Shown: positions 38,945 through 48,992 of the stretch, piece by piece
Layout: every line of letters begins with the position of its first letter
How positions within the stretch are numbered: the first letter of the stretch is position 1
The notes under the pieces: generated by a model
The model's input: the letters and a program-made list of their open reading frames with translations, nothing else
Database searches by the model: none
What the model was told of the DNA's origin: nothing
Position numbers and translations under genes: made by a program
Source: Linderina pennispora
Lineage: Eukaryota; Kickxellomycota; Kickxellomycetes; Kickxellales; Kickxellaceae
Direction of reading: 5' to 3'
NCBI RefSeq assembly: GCF_002104995.1
Contig: NW_024468305.1
Span: 1-51,710, forward strand
DNA: 51,710 nucleotides

Positions 38945-40207
38945 TTAAGCAGCATAGTAGCCCTTGCGCTGCTGGTTCTCCAGCTTGTTGGCGTAGAGGA
39001 TGCGCAGGACGTTTGCCTCGACAATGTCCTCGACAAACATGTAGTCCATGCCCTGGTCAAAGAAGTAGAAGAACTCCTCGGTCTTGTTCTTGGGGCAGAA
39101 TCCGCTGCGGCTGGCCGGTTTGATGCTTGGGTCCTGGCACAGGTACAGCATGTTCTGGTGCGAGTCGTAGAACGTGTACGGCGAGATCGTCATCCCGCGC
39201 TTGTGGATCTCCTTGGCCAGCTGGTCGGGCGCGATGAAGCCACCAAGGCGCTTGATCTCCTTAGGATCCCAGGTGATGTTCTGCGACTTCAGATAGGCCT
39301 CGGCGCCAGTGACAAAGAAGTCCTTCCACGGTGAGACGATCTTGGCGTACTTGGCAACCTGGTCGAGACCCTTGGGCGTGAAGAAAGCAGGCGTGTTCTC
39401 GTTCAGGGCAACGACAGGCACATCAGTGTGGCTGGACAGATACTTTGCCGTGTCCTGGTCAAAGCACTGCCAGACCGAGGGACCGACCTTGGTGCCGGCC
39501 GGCAGCGGCTTGACTGGCGCCAGCTTCAGGTCCTTGTGAGCCGCGGTGTTGATCTTCTTGGTGATCTTGGCCCAGCCGTAGTGGTTCAGCGTAATGATGG
39601 CGCGGTCCTCAAAGTAGCGGCTGTAGGTGCGGTTGGTGTTGTACAGCTTTGGCGACTTGAGCTCGGGGATGACGCCGAACGGACGGCCCAGCTTGACGGT
39701 CAGCTCGCGGATCGTCTGCAGGTACTCCTCGAAAGTCAGCAGCCCAAAGTAGCCGTTGTAGATCTGCGGGCGGAACGTCATGTTGGCCTGGTGTGTGCGC
39801 ACCTTCTTGATGTCCTCCAGGGTCATGTCGTGGATAAAGTACTCGTTCTTGATGTCATGGAACGTGCCGTCGTCGTCGGTCCACGTGAGGTTGCGCCGGT
39901 ACTTTTGCAGCTCAGGGATCTCCTTGGCGTTGGTCAGGTCGCCAATCCACTCGTTGTGGTTGACAACCAGGTGGCCGTCCTTGGTCAGAGTCAGGTCGGG
40001 CTCAATGAAGTCGGCGCCCTCGAGCGCGGCCTGCCAGTACGAGCCGAGAGAGTGCTCGGGCATGAATGCCTTCTCGCCGCGGTGCCCAACGAGCTGCGTC
40101 TTCTTGCCATCCAGCGTGTTCCACTTGAGATCGCGCGTGTCGTCGATGAAGGCTGATGTGGTGCCGATGATGGCCAGCGACGCGGAGGCGAGTGCGTGGA
40201 TCCTCAT
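38945..40207 (-). CDS. Secreted glycerophosphodiester phosphodiesterase, copy 1
   Basis: A GDPD-family TIM-barrel enzyme, which hydrolyses glycerophosphodiesters to glycerol-3-phosphate and an alcohol with a metal ion. Signal peptide MRIHALASASLAIIGTTSA, then the mature start AFIDDTRDLKW. Catalytic elements are LVGHRGEKAFMPEH (His of HRG), FIEPDLTLTKDGHLVVNHN (Glu, Asp and second His; the common HD is HN) and the later PELKSPK. GFIAPDQLAKEIHKRGM and YMFVEDIVEANVL end the barrel. About 420 residues. The ATG at 40207 is chosen over the ATG at 40315, which would overlap the TATA box at 40314-40321. It has a tandem paralogue upstream, and its stop is 30 bp from that of convergent RNase T2 copy 3. 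Confidence 0.88.
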   Translation of the reverse strand: MRIHALASASLAIIGTTSAFIDDTRDLKWNTLDGKKTQLVGHRGEKAFMPEHSLGSYWQAALEGADFIEPDLTLTKDGHLVVNHNEWIGDLTNAKEIPELQKYRRNLTWTDDDGTFHDIKNEYFIHDMTLEDIKKVRTHQANMTFRPQIYNGYFGLLTFEEYLQTIRELTVKLGRPFGVIPELKSPKLYNTNRTYSRYFEDRAIITLNHYGWAKITKKINTAAHKDLKLAPVKPLPAGTKVGPSVWQCFDQDTAKYLSSHTDVPVVALNENTPAFFTPKGLDQVAKYAKIVSPWKDFFVTGAEAYLKSQNITWDPKEIKRLGGFIAPDQLAKEIHKRGMTISPYTFYDSHQNMLYLCQDPSIKPASRSGFCPKNKTEEFFYFFDQGMDYMFVEDIVEANVLRILYANKLENQQRKGYYAA

Positions 40208-40891
40208 TCTGTGGATTGTGATTAGAGCGACTAGGGCTATAGAAATAACTGATAGTGTGATAATCGGGGTGCGCGAGAACGACCGGTGGGGCTGGTACAT
40301 GCGCGTCTGCTCCATTATATACGTGCGGGCGGGTAGCAGGAGGAGGGGCGGTCTGATGCTAATAGTACAGAGTGCCGAGCAACTTTCACGCGCGGGGATG
40401 GATGGGGGGCGAGCAAATCAGCGGTCTGGCAGCAATAATCTGTAGAAAAAACCGATTATGGAGGGAGGGCGATTGACATGTTGCGGGCAAACACTATAAG
40501 ATTCGCACGAGGGCCAATGCGAGGTGGCATGAGCGCTGCTGCGATTCGCTACTGGTCTAGCACAGGGCCGCTTTGCAGATACCGCTTTTGTACTGTGATA
40601 CCCGGCTGGCGATGGCGAGGTTCTTGATAATGTCATTACCGCATCTCTGAGCGCCAGCATTAGCGCACGTGCACTGTAATGTGGCCGCATACACACAAAC
40701 GTGCGTGTCCGGCTGTGGCGACTAGAATTGGGGGAGGTGGAGTAAAGTCAACACTGGCAGAAACACATGGGGCGGGTTTTTGGCAATCGATTTGGCAGCC
40801 TGATCTGCAGCTTGCGGTTTCACAGGGATCGTTGCTCAGGAACACAGAAAAGGCTCGATCGATTGAGCAACAGCTGGCTAGCCAAAAGCAT
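40208..40891. promoter_or_regulatory. Spacer between the tandem GDPD genes
   Basis: A 684-bp region carrying the promoter of GDPD copy 1 (TATA at 40314-40321) and the 3' flank of copy 2. No gene is visible. Confidence 0.4.
40314..40321 (-). promoter_or_regulatory. TATA box, GDPD copy 1
   Basis: TATATAAT on the minus strand lies 107 bp upstream of the ATG at 40207. It supports that start codon over the more distal one. Confidence 0.55.
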
Positions 40892-42151
40892 CTAGCTGTC
40901 CAAGCGCTGGTTTTGCTTGTTCTCGAGCTTGTTGGCAAAGAACGTGCGCAGGATGTTTGCCTCGACAATGTCCTCGACAAACATGTAGTCAGCGCCTTGC
41001 TCGAAGAAGTAGAAGAACTCTTCAGTCTTGTCCTTGGGGCAGAACCCGCTGCGGCTGGCCGGCTTGATGCCCTTTTCCTGGCACAGGTACGACAGGCTTT
41101 CCTTTGAGTTGTAGAACGTCCATGGGCACACCTCCATCCCGCGGCTGTGGATCTCCTTCACAAGCTGGTCGGGGGCTATGAAGCCGCCCATGGCCGCGAT
41201 CTCGGTGGCATTCCATGTCACGCCCTTTGCCTTTAGCGAGGCTTCGGCGCCAGTGACAAAGAAATCTTTCCAGGGAGCCACAATCTTGGCGTATTTGGCC
41301 ACGGCGTCCAGGCCCTTGGGTGTGAAGAAGGCTGGCGTGACATCGTCGAGTGCAGCAACAGGCACATCCGTGTTGTTGGCAAGGTACGCAGAGGTGTCCT
41401 GGTCAAAGCACTGCCAGACAGCTGGGCCTAGTGCAGAGCCAGCAGGCAGGGGAGCAACCGGGCTCAGAATGAGGTCAGAGTGCTGGCTCTTGTCGATGTT
41501 CCCTGTAATGTTCGCTAGGCCATAGTGGCTCAGAGTAATGATAGCACGGTCCTCAAAGTAGCGGGGATAAGGACGGCCCATGTTGTAAATCTTGGGCATC
41601 TTGAGTTCCGGGATGGCACCAAACGGCCGGCCCAGCTTCACCGTCAGCTCGCGCATAGTGCTCAGGTACTCGTCAAAGGTCAGCAGCCCAAACAGACCAT
41701 TGTAGATCTGCGGGCGGTACTCCACATCGGACTGCATGACCCGCACCTTCTTGATGTCTTCCAGGGTCATGTCAAAAATGAAGTACTCGTTGGTCAGCTC
41801 GTAGACATGGCCGCTGGAGTCAGGCCAGGTGATGTTGCGCTTGTATTTCTGCAGCTCGGGAATGTCCCGGATGTTGGTGGTTTCGCCCAGCCACAGGTTG
41901 TGGCTAACAACGATCTGGCCATCGCGTGTCAGGGCAAGATCGGGCTCGATGAAGTCGGCGCCCTCGAGCGCTGCCTGCCAGTACGACGCATACGTGTGCT
42001 CAGGCACAAATGCACGCTCGCCGCGGTGGCCGATGAGGCGTGTCTTCTTGCCGCCAAGAGTGCTCCACTTGAGGTTGCGTGTGTCGTCAATGAAGGCAGC
42101 CGACAGGCCCACCAGCGACAAGATAGCGACGGCGATATCGTTGGTTCTCAT
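40892..42151 (-). CDS. Secreted glycerophosphodiester phosphodiesterase, copy 2
   Basis: A close tandem paralogue of the downstream GDPD; the two align along their whole length (AFIDDTRNLKWSTL, FGAIPELKMPK, PAFFTPKGLDAVAKYAKIV, CQEKGIKPASRSGFCPKDKT). Signal peptide MRTNDIAVAILSLVGLSA. Catalytic features are IGHRGERAFVPEH, FIEPDLALTRDGQIVVSHN and the later PELKMPK. About 419 residues. The ATG at 42151 starts the signal peptide and lies 80 bp from a TATA-like element; an in-frame ATG 32 codons further upstream would bury the signal. Same orientation and spacing as copy 1, indicating local gene duplication. Confidence 0.88.
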   Translation of the reverse strand: MRTNDIAVAILSLVGLSAAFIDDTRNLKWSTLGGKKTRLIGHRGERAFVPEHTYASYWQAALEGADFIEPDLALTRDGQIVVSHNLWLGETTNIRDIPELQKYKRNITWPDSSGHVYELTNEYFIFDMTLEDIKKVRVMQSDVEYRPQIYNGLFGLLTFDEYLSTMRELTVKLGRPFGAIPELKMPKIYNMGRPYPRYFEDRAIITLSHYGLANITGNIDKSQHSDLILSPVAPLPAGSALGPAVWQCFDQDTSAYLANNTDVPVAALDDVTPAFFTPKGLDAVAKYAKIVAPWKDFFVTGAEASLKAKGVTWNATEIAAMGGFIAPDQLVKEIHSRGMEVCPWTFYNSKESLSYLCQEKGIKPASRSGFCPKDKTEEFFYFFEQGADYMFVEDIVEANILRTFFANKLENKQNQRLDS

Positions 42152-42548
42152 GGATGAGTTATCGAGGAAATGCAAAGGTGTAATAGCAAAGGGACGAATG
42201 AAGATGAAGCAGCTCTCTCGGGAAGACATGCTTATAAAGCATTCCACACCTTGCCAGTAACATGCGGTAAAAATACTGTTGCGAAGCTGCCATCGATTGT
42301 TGACAGCCGCAGGAGAGGCTCAACAGCACGATTGCAGAGAGGAACATGGAATGTTCACGAGAGTTTGGCAAACAACACAACATGCACTTTTCCAGCAGAA
42401 GCGAGTGACAGGATGTGTCAGTCGATCTCGGTCTGGGTTGTATTGGGCTGGCATCAACCGGCGCATAACGGCACCTGCTGGTGCATAAACCGGTTCCAAA
42501 CTGACGGGATGTTTACGAATCACAGCAGAAAATCTAATCAGTTATGTT
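42152..42548. other. Spacer between GDPD copy 2 and HIS1
   Basis: A 397-bp region that carries the GDPD copy 2 promoter and HIS1 3' flank. A direct repeat of a TGGCATCAACC/GGTGGCACCAGCC-like phrase is seen near 42449 and 42588, the latter inside HIS1. No gene. Confidence 0.35.
42231..42238 (-). promoter_or_regulatory. TATA-like box, GDPD copy 2
   Basis: TTTATAAG on the minus strand lies 80 bp before the ATG at 42151. Confidence 0.45.
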
Positions 42549-43455
42549 TCATGCACGGGCGTTGGCAATCTGAAGGACTAAAATGTCGGTGGCACCAGCC
42601 AGCTTGAGCTGGTCCATCTTGTCGGCCAGCTGCTTCTTCTCGACCATGACGCTGACGGCAACCCACCCGGGCTGCTCCAACGACGTGACGGTGGGCGCCT
42701 GGCGGCCTGGCGTAATCGCGCAGGCCCTCTCGAGCCCCTCGCGGGCAATGTTGTACTGGCACAGCACAAACCGGCGGGCGGTCATCACGCCCTCGACACG
42801 CTGGCGGATGATCTGGGCCATGTCGGGGAAGCGCATGTGCTTGTTGGTGATCAGAACCGACTCGGTATCCAGGATCGTGTCGATGGCGTGCAGGCCCGCG
42901 GCGCGCATGGTGTCGCCAGACTCAACCAGATCGACGATGCCGTCGGCCAGGCCAAGTCCACATGCAGCCTCGACACTGCCCGACACAAACCGCACCTGCG
43001 TCCTCATCTCGTCCTCGCTGACACCTTCCAGCTCAGCAAACCGCTTCCGCGTCAGGTTGATGAAGCTGGTCACGATCCGCTTGCCGACGAGGTCCTGGGC
43101 TGAGGCTGCCGCGCTGGCTACCGGCGCCTGCACCTGCAGCTTGCATTTGCCAAATCCAAGGCGCATCAGCTCGGTCACGTCCTCCTCGGTCTGTGACTCG
43201 CGGATAATGTCCAGGCCTGTGATTCCAATGTCGATGTTGCCCTTGGCCACGTATGTGGCGATATCGGCGGCCGGCAGGAACACCAGCGCAATTGGGAGGT
43301 TTGAGACCAGAGCAATGTCGTGGCGCGGCTTGCGGTTGAACTCGATGCCAATGTTGTTGAGCAGGCCCAGGCAGTGGTCGTACAGGCGGCCCCTTTTTCG
43401 GCACAGCAAAGAGCATGCGGTCGCCGACGTCTGGCAGTGAAGTGGTCAGGGACAT
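42549..43455 (-). CDS. HIS1: ATP phosphoribosyltransferase HIS1 (one apparent 1-base insertion)
   Basis: First enzyme of histidine synthesis; condenses ATP with PRPP and is feedback-inhibited by histidine through its C-terminal regulatory domain. Start at 43455: MSLTTSLPDVGDRMLFAVPKKG. Then an extra G in a GGGG run near 43390-43394 shifts the frame, and the protein resumes RLYDHCLGLLNNIGIEFNRK. Conserved blocks are ALVFLPAADIATYVAKGNIDIGI, GLADGIVDLVESGDTMRAAGL, the PRPP-loop region, and the C-terminal regulatory domain with GRQAPTVTSLEQPGWVAV and TDILVLQIANARA. Corrected length is about 301 residues, normal for fungal HIS1. A homopolymer error is the simplest explanation of the break. Confidence 0.92.
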
Positions 43456-43811
43456 GGTTCAAGCGATCGGAGATACGTTTACAAAGGACGGAGGGAAAAA
43501 GCAGCAGTGCTGATAATGAATGGAATGGCGACTTTGAAGAGGAGAAAGGGAGAGCAGGCTCTCTGTGGAGCCTCCATTCTCGGGTGGCGACGAGGGCAAA
43601 TTGGAGAGCGCACTTTCCAGTGACTCATAAGGCTAGAGCAAAATATTTGAGCACGGTTGTTCTGATGAGCCACCGGTCCGCAGGCTTGTCTTTTTCTGGC
43701 TTCAGGACCACAGTCCCTCCTACTGCAAACAGCGGGAAGCAGACCCTGGGGGTTAACGTGAGTGTGTATCAAAATGCGCTAACGAAAAAGAAGGGTCACA
43801 CAACTCTACTC
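43456..43811. other. HIS1 promoter region and SPFH gene 3' flank
   Basis: A 356-bp spacer between two minus-strand genes. I looked for a Gcn4-type TGACTC: a TGACTCAT occurs at about 43620-43628, 165 bp before the HIS1 start. That would suit general amino-acid control of HIS1. Otherwise nothing is visible. Confidence 0.5.
43620..43628 (+). promoter_or_regulatory. Gcn4/bZIP-type site (TGACTCAT) upstream of HIS1
   Basis: GTGACTCAT lies about 165-175 bp upstream of the HIS1 start codon. TGACTCA is the core site of Gcn4-type bZIP activators, which control amino-acid biosynthesis genes in fungi. The location and target gene both fit, though a 7-bp match can occur by chance. Confidence 0.5.
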
Positions 43812-44940
43812 CTACGAGGGGCTGCCCTTGGGCGCGGCCTCAACCAGGGCAGGCTTGCTCTTGGCAGACTGGCGCTTCTGGTTATCAGTGACCGACGAGA
43901 ACACAGTCAGTGCCTGGGCAACCATGCCAGAGATATCGTTGGCAGACGCAGGCACAACAATTGTGTTGGACTCCTTGGCAATCTTGCCAAACGCCTCGAC
44001 GTACTGCTGCGCAACATGCAGGCCAGCAGCCATCTCGCCGCCATCAGATCCACGAATGGCCTTAGCGACGCGGGAGATGGCCTCCGCCTCCGCCAGCGCG
44101 GTCTGCCGGATCGCCTCGGCCTCACCAAGGGCCAGGTTGATCTGCTGGGCCTTCTCGGCCTCGGACGCCAGAATCTGCGCCTGCTTGGAGCCCTCGGCCA
44201 CGTTGATGGCTGCCTGGCGCGCTCCCTCGGACTCGAGAATCTGCGCACGCTTGCTGCGCTCGGCTGAGACCTGCGAGTGCATGGCCTCGACGACCTTGGA
44301 CGGCGGGTGGATGTCGCGGATCTCATAGCGCAGGCAGGCGATGCCCCACGACTCGGACGCAGCGTTGATGGCGTTGACAATGTTGTGGTTCAGTGTGTTG
44401 CGCTCGGCCAGCGTCGTGTCCAGCGTCATCTGGCCAATTTCCGCACGCATAGTTTGTCTGCGCCAGCTGCGCGACCGAGAACTCGGCGTCGGCCACGCCG
44501 TACGACGCCTTGTACGGGTCCATGACGCGGTAGTACAGGACGCCGTCCAGCTCCAGCGTCACGTTGTCCTGCGTGATGGCGCTCTGCGTCGGGATCTCCA
44601 CTGCCACTTCCTTCAGCGACTGTGTGTAGGCGATGCGGTCCAGGAATGGCACCAAGATGGCCAGCCCGGGGTCAAGGATCCGCGAGAACCGGCCCATGCG
44701 CTCGACCACCCACGCCTCCTGCTGGGGCACAAACTTGACAATTGTGTTCGACGGCAGGCGGCGGCGGGTTGGCTGCCCGAGCTGCGAGCCGCGCGCTCCG
44801 CCATTGCTGCTGTTGCGGAAGCCGAGGCCTTGCGAGCTCGTTGCCATCAGCCGTGACTGGCACAGTGCGCCCAGGAGCGCCGGCGTCCGCTGCGTTGCCA
44901 GACGCGCATTTCGCGAAGCGAGAGAAACAAGAGAGTTCAT
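43812..44940 (-). CDS. Stomatin-like mitochondrial SPFH protein (SLP2 type; one apparent indel)
   Basis: Homologue of stomatin-like protein 2, a scaffold of the inner mitochondrial membrane. A basic Ser/Arg/Ala-rich presequence (MNSLVSLASRNARLATQRT) leads into the SPFH domain: FVPQQEAWVVERMGRFSRIL, PGLAILVPFLDRI, TQSAITQDNVTLELDGVLYY, YGVADAEFSVAQLAQT. There an extra A near 44451-44456 (AAA for AA) shifts the frame. The protein resumes TMRAEIGQMTLDTTLAERNTL, SWGIACLRYEIRDIHPPSKV and a coiled-coil with AAINVAEGSKQAQILASEAEKA, ending near SNTIVVPASANDISGMVAQAL. Corrected length is about 375 residues. Divergent from the mS26-like gene. Confidence 0.92.
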
Positions 44941-45502
44941 TGGGAAAAGGGACGGGTTGGGAATTCAAAAAAGTATCAGCACAGAAGAGCGAAGAGAGAA
45001 AGACGGGGCGTCTTGGCAAAACAATCCAGGCCCTGCTGGCTGGCTGGCGCGTCGCTTTTTATACGCAAGCTGATGACGTTGGTGCAGCGCTTGGGCTTAC
45101 GGGCATTGCAGATCTGCGGTGATGGAAATCAGCATTCAAGCAGCCGAGGGTTTATTGTAAAGCAGCTTGCCCTGGCTCCGGTCTGGCACCCGTTGGCATG
45201 TACGTGCAGACCCACCATAGGACACCTGGTGCCATGTCTTGGCACATTTTCGGGGCCAGCGGCCATCGCCTCGACTGTCGATATCCACCTTCGCATCAGT
45301 CGCCAGCCCCCCATGCAGCCTGCAATGCTCGGGAATTCAGAGCAGCACTGATCTATGGATTACCAATCACACCAATCAAATCTCCATATCAACATATCGA
45401 TCTTTTTTCGAGCGGGCCGATCAACAGGCGGGGCAGCTTTGCCTCAGCATATCTTCCGACAGCCTGTCTCCACTTCCTCCAAATTTCAACAATCAAAGAT
45501 AA
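44941..45502. promoter_or_regulatory. Bidirectional promoter between two mitochondrial-protein genes
   Basis: A 562-bp spacer shared by the SLP2-type gene (-) and the mS26-like gene (+). A TTTTTATACG element lies at about 45056-45065. Shared control of two mitochondrial genes is inferred only from the layout. Confidence 0.45.
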
Positions 45503-46591
45503 ATGCTGTCTCGCGGAGCCTTGTCAATTCAGGCGCGCGCCTTGAAGGGAATCGCCCGTGCCACACCCTGCATGCAGACCCGTGCCGAGAGCACAGACGC
45601 GGCCAGCAGCGAATACCAGGGATCAAAGAACTACGTTCCTGGCAAGCAGGGCTACGCGCCAGGGTTCCCGCCGCCCAGAAACTGGCCAGCGGAGCCACGC
45701 GAGCCGCCTAAACCGCAGCTTGCTAGCGACCTGGCTGTGCCGACCACGAAGAAGCAGATTGACAGCCGCTCGTCCAACCCGGAGCAGAACGCGACGCGTC
45801 TGTACAAGCAGAAGCTGCGCGAGATGCGCTTCAGTTACCAGTACGACCACCTGGTTAAGCAGCAGGTGAAGCGCGAGCAGCAGGAGGAGAGCCTCGAGCG
45901 GGTGAAGAGAGTACCAGGCCAATCGCAAGGAAAAGCTGCGCCAGGCAGTGGATCGAGTACGACACCAAGGTGCGCTCGGACCCGCTGTCTGCTGAGAACG
46001 TGCTGAACTCGGAGGGCAAGACTCTGCTGAGCAACATCCCCGGCGAGGAGTCGCACGCTGATCAGCACCAGCCCGCAGTCGAGGCCTCCGAGGAGGACAG
46101 CGCCAACGAGGCTGTTGCCAAGCCCAGCGCTGGCCAGCCCGGCTACAAGCTGGCTCCGCCGCGCGTGTCCATTTCCATCCCGAAGGAGGCCAATGAGCTG
46201 CGGGCCCAGGAGCGCACGCGCAAACCGCGAGCTGACGCAGGAGCGCCGCCACGAGCAGAAGGTGCAGGCGCTGATGGCCCTGTTCCACGAGGCAGAGTCG
46301 TTTGTGCACTACCACAAACCTGGAGAAGAAGATTTACGAGTTCACCAACCTGCTGTCGGTGTCCCACCGCACTCTCGGCGAGCTTGTCGACGACATGAAC
46401 TCCAACGGCGGCGTCACAACGTCTCCCGAGGTCGCCAGGCGCACAGTCGAGCTCCGCAACACCCTGCAGGGCACAACCGGCCGCAAGGCGAGATGGGCAT
46501 GGATGGGCTGATCGAGTGGCTCGACTCGCACCCCGAGGACGCCGACGGCATCCACCACCTTGACACCAGCGGCGATGCCACAAAGAAATAG
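45503..46591 (+). CDS. Mitochondrial small-subunit ribosomal protein mS26-like (Pet123 type; five apparent indels)
   Basis: A mitochondrial presequence (MLSRGALSIQARALKGIARA) is followed by GKQGYAPGFPPPRNWP, a charged helix (LYKQKLREMRFSYQYDHLVK), an acidic middle, and a C-terminal helical region QERRHEQKVQALMALFHEAE, then SFVHYHNLEKKIYEFTNLL. This resembles yeast Pet123 (mS26), which has [20 protein letters not shown], then LNLYHVANEFIV and LLKKIDKVF at the equivalent place. The frame changes at about 45911 (+1), 45948 (+1), 46222 (+1), 46313 (+1) and 46486 (-1), mostly in short homopolymers; the net change is a multiple of three. All the segments are protein-like, so indel errors are likelier than decay. 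The family call is moderate. Confidence 0.65.
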
Positions 46592-46646
46592 GACCGCATA
46601 GAATAGCTCAACAACCCCTCAAAAGCAATACTATATTCAACAACCA

Positions 46647-47569
46647 CTAGAACATGGCAGCAGCCAGAGCCAGAAACTCATCCTTGGCTCATGCCGATTC
46701 CTCTGGCCAGCTTTGCCGAGCCAGCCAGCATGTCTTGCAGCGACTCGTGCAAGCAGCGGAGCATTAGCCTCGGCCAGATCTGAGCCACCCGAGGTCTGCT
46801 CCAGATCCACGCCTGCGCGCTCTGGCTCCTGTTCTTCATCGTCATCATTCTCGTCGCTGTCGTACATGTTCCAGTAGTCGTCCTCGGAGCCTTGGCCACT
46901 TGCTGCTTGGGCATCAGCCTGCTTTTTTGGCTTCTTCTCGACTGGCTTGTCTGGCTGCGGGAACTGGTCCCAGTAGTCGCCATCCTCGTCGCCCTGCAGG
47001 CTTTTCGGTGAGAGCGTGCACTCGTTGCAGGTAGTCGGTGTCGGCCTCGGAGACCGTAGTTGCAAACTCTGCAAGCTCATGCGAGCCGCTCCCAAATTCG
47101 CAGGTATTAAAGTATGTCCATCTCCCCATCCTCCCACGACAAAATAGCAACGTATGTCATCTCTGACGCATTGTCCATCGAAACTTTTGCAAAACGGAAT
47201 AATCGCATGGATAGTATCTGGGTCCTTGCGCATGTATGCAACGTTGCTGGGCGACAAGAAGCTCGGGATCCCAGCGCTCTCCTTCAGCCGATCAGCAAGA
47301 ACATTTCGAATGTATCTGCCCGTTCCATCATCCTGCCACTGGAGTGCCCGGGTCAACCTGGGCGAAAAAACTCGTCGTTGAGCTCTTGAATGGCGCTGCT
47401 CACTGGTCCAAGGAAATCCCACCGCTGGTGCAATGCCACCGACGATATTTCCAGCAAGCCGTCGATATTTGTATCTGCGCGCATGCAAAGGCATCGAAAC
47501 GCTGTTTCTACCACATCCCGGGCGTGGTCGGCGTCTGCTGTTTCTGTCAGGAGTTGGCTTGCTTGTCAT
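46647..47569 (-). CDS. Unrecognised acidic protein with DYW motifs (frame broken repeatedly)
   Basis: I do not recognise this family. Protein-like segments appear in changing frames: helical ETADADHARDVVETAFRCL, ALHQRWDFLGPVSSAIQELN, MTYVAILSWEDGEMDIL, GSGSHELAEFATTVSEADTD, then the long intact stretch GDEDGDYWDQFPQPDKP, and later EDDYWNMYDSDENDDDEEQE. The likely true C-terminus is SLQDMLAGSAKLARGIGMSQ, then DEFLALAAAMF and TAG at 46649-46647. Two (D/E)DYW motifs flank a Lys/Ala linker, and an acidic tract follows. At least four single-base shifts are needed. The start is uncertain. Convergent with the mS26-like gene, with their stops 55 bp apart. Confidence 0.5.
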
Positions 47570-48992
47570 TTGCGATTAAATAATGAGATGAACAGTCATT
47601 TCTGACAAATGCCCGTGCACATCTGAAAAGTGTGGCTGAGTGATTTGCTTGTTCGGCCCTTATGGCAGGCAGAAGCGCTGCTGCCCATGGTGGCGCGTAG
47701 ACTATACCAGAGTGTGCCACATGTGATGCAGTGCGCACATATATTTCCATGTAGATGTATATGGCCCTCCGTTGACTTGCTTTAAATGTTAATTAATATC
47801 TAGGCAGACTCCAAATGCCTAGGTAAAGCTAATGCGGTATTTCAAGATTGGGCACTAAGGCACTCTGTATGCAATACTCTCACTCTTGGCGCTCATTGCC
47901 ACTTACTCCACGCGTTGCTTATACGCAGATACAATAACCACCACTCCCGTTTGGCCAATATTTCTCTGCAGACGGCTACGGTCGCAAACACCACAAGAAA
48001 TGTCCTAATGCGCTATCCGCATATGCAATAGTTATTGTGGTTCCAAATCCACATGATTTCAGGAACCCACGGATCAAGTCCTTTAGACCACAATGGCCAT
48101 CCATACTATTCCAAGCGACTGGCACCACTACTTAGACGGGCACTCGCCCTTTTCACCTGGCGATTCCTCCTTCCTTCTTTCATATAGCATATTTCATACG
48201 TTCAATATACGTCGTGGAAAGGTGCCTGGAGAGTAGACGTATTCCAGACAGTTGCAGGAGGCTGCCTATCTAAGTGTATCGTATCCGAGACACAACAGCT
48301 GTATTCACTGTTAACACAATTGCCTCCACCGATATGCCCAGGGAAATACATCTTTGTAATATATTGCCATTCTCATTTCTGCTTTTACAGCTACAGCACC
48401 GTATTATCTCCTGCTGTTACCTAGTGCACTCCATCTCACAACACATTGTATTGCCATTCAGGCAACTCCATGCCCTTCACCACCATGTACAGGTCCAAAC
48501 CCTCACGTATAAACATTGTGGACTGGAACGGCCCTATCCTCACTTTTTCTCCTCAGCAATATCTAAATATATTCATTCCATAAAGCTCATAACTACTGGA
48601 CTCGCCAAAGGACAACACACTGGAGAGCACGTTTCACTAGGGATGAGCTTCTGAAATGGGGGCTGCGCTGTTATTAATGCAATGTCTGCTTCTCGTGCTT
48701 GGTAGTCCACAAGCAATCATCCCAGTCGATTTGTGGAGCTATGCCTCTATTCGCTCAAGTGGCACCTGACACAGTTTACATCTGCAGTGCGCAGTACCAG
48801 AATCCTGGCGCGCTAGCGATCTGGTGATCCGATTGCAGCTAAAATCAGTGATCACTAGATGCTGATCGAATTACCCGCTGAAATGTGGCTCGCCCGCTCA
48901 CGCGCGTCTTTGCTGCTTTTGCGAAGGCGCATCCACTGCTGAGACGGTAGATTTCCTTCTTTTCAAAACAACTCTAGTTCGTTTTATCAAAA
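47570..48992. other. Gene-free region upstream of RPL39
   Basis: A 1.42-kb AT-rich spacer between divergent transcription units. A 126-codon open frame at 48274-48654 has no recognisable features. CT-rich stretches lie near 48160-48185 and 48360-48450. The RPL39 promoter must lie at its right end. Confidence 0.4.

Noticed and set aside
39428-40156. 242-codon plus-strand open frame inside GDPD copy 1; a similar one at 41525-42157 inside copy 2
   Set aside because: Both are antisense shadows of GC-biased third positions in the GDPD genes; their similarity only reflects the paralogy of the real genes.
48274-48654. 126-codon open frame upstream of RPL39
   Set aside because: Composition is that of translated non-coding DNA (His/Leu/Ile-rich), with no motif, signal peptide or neighbour support.
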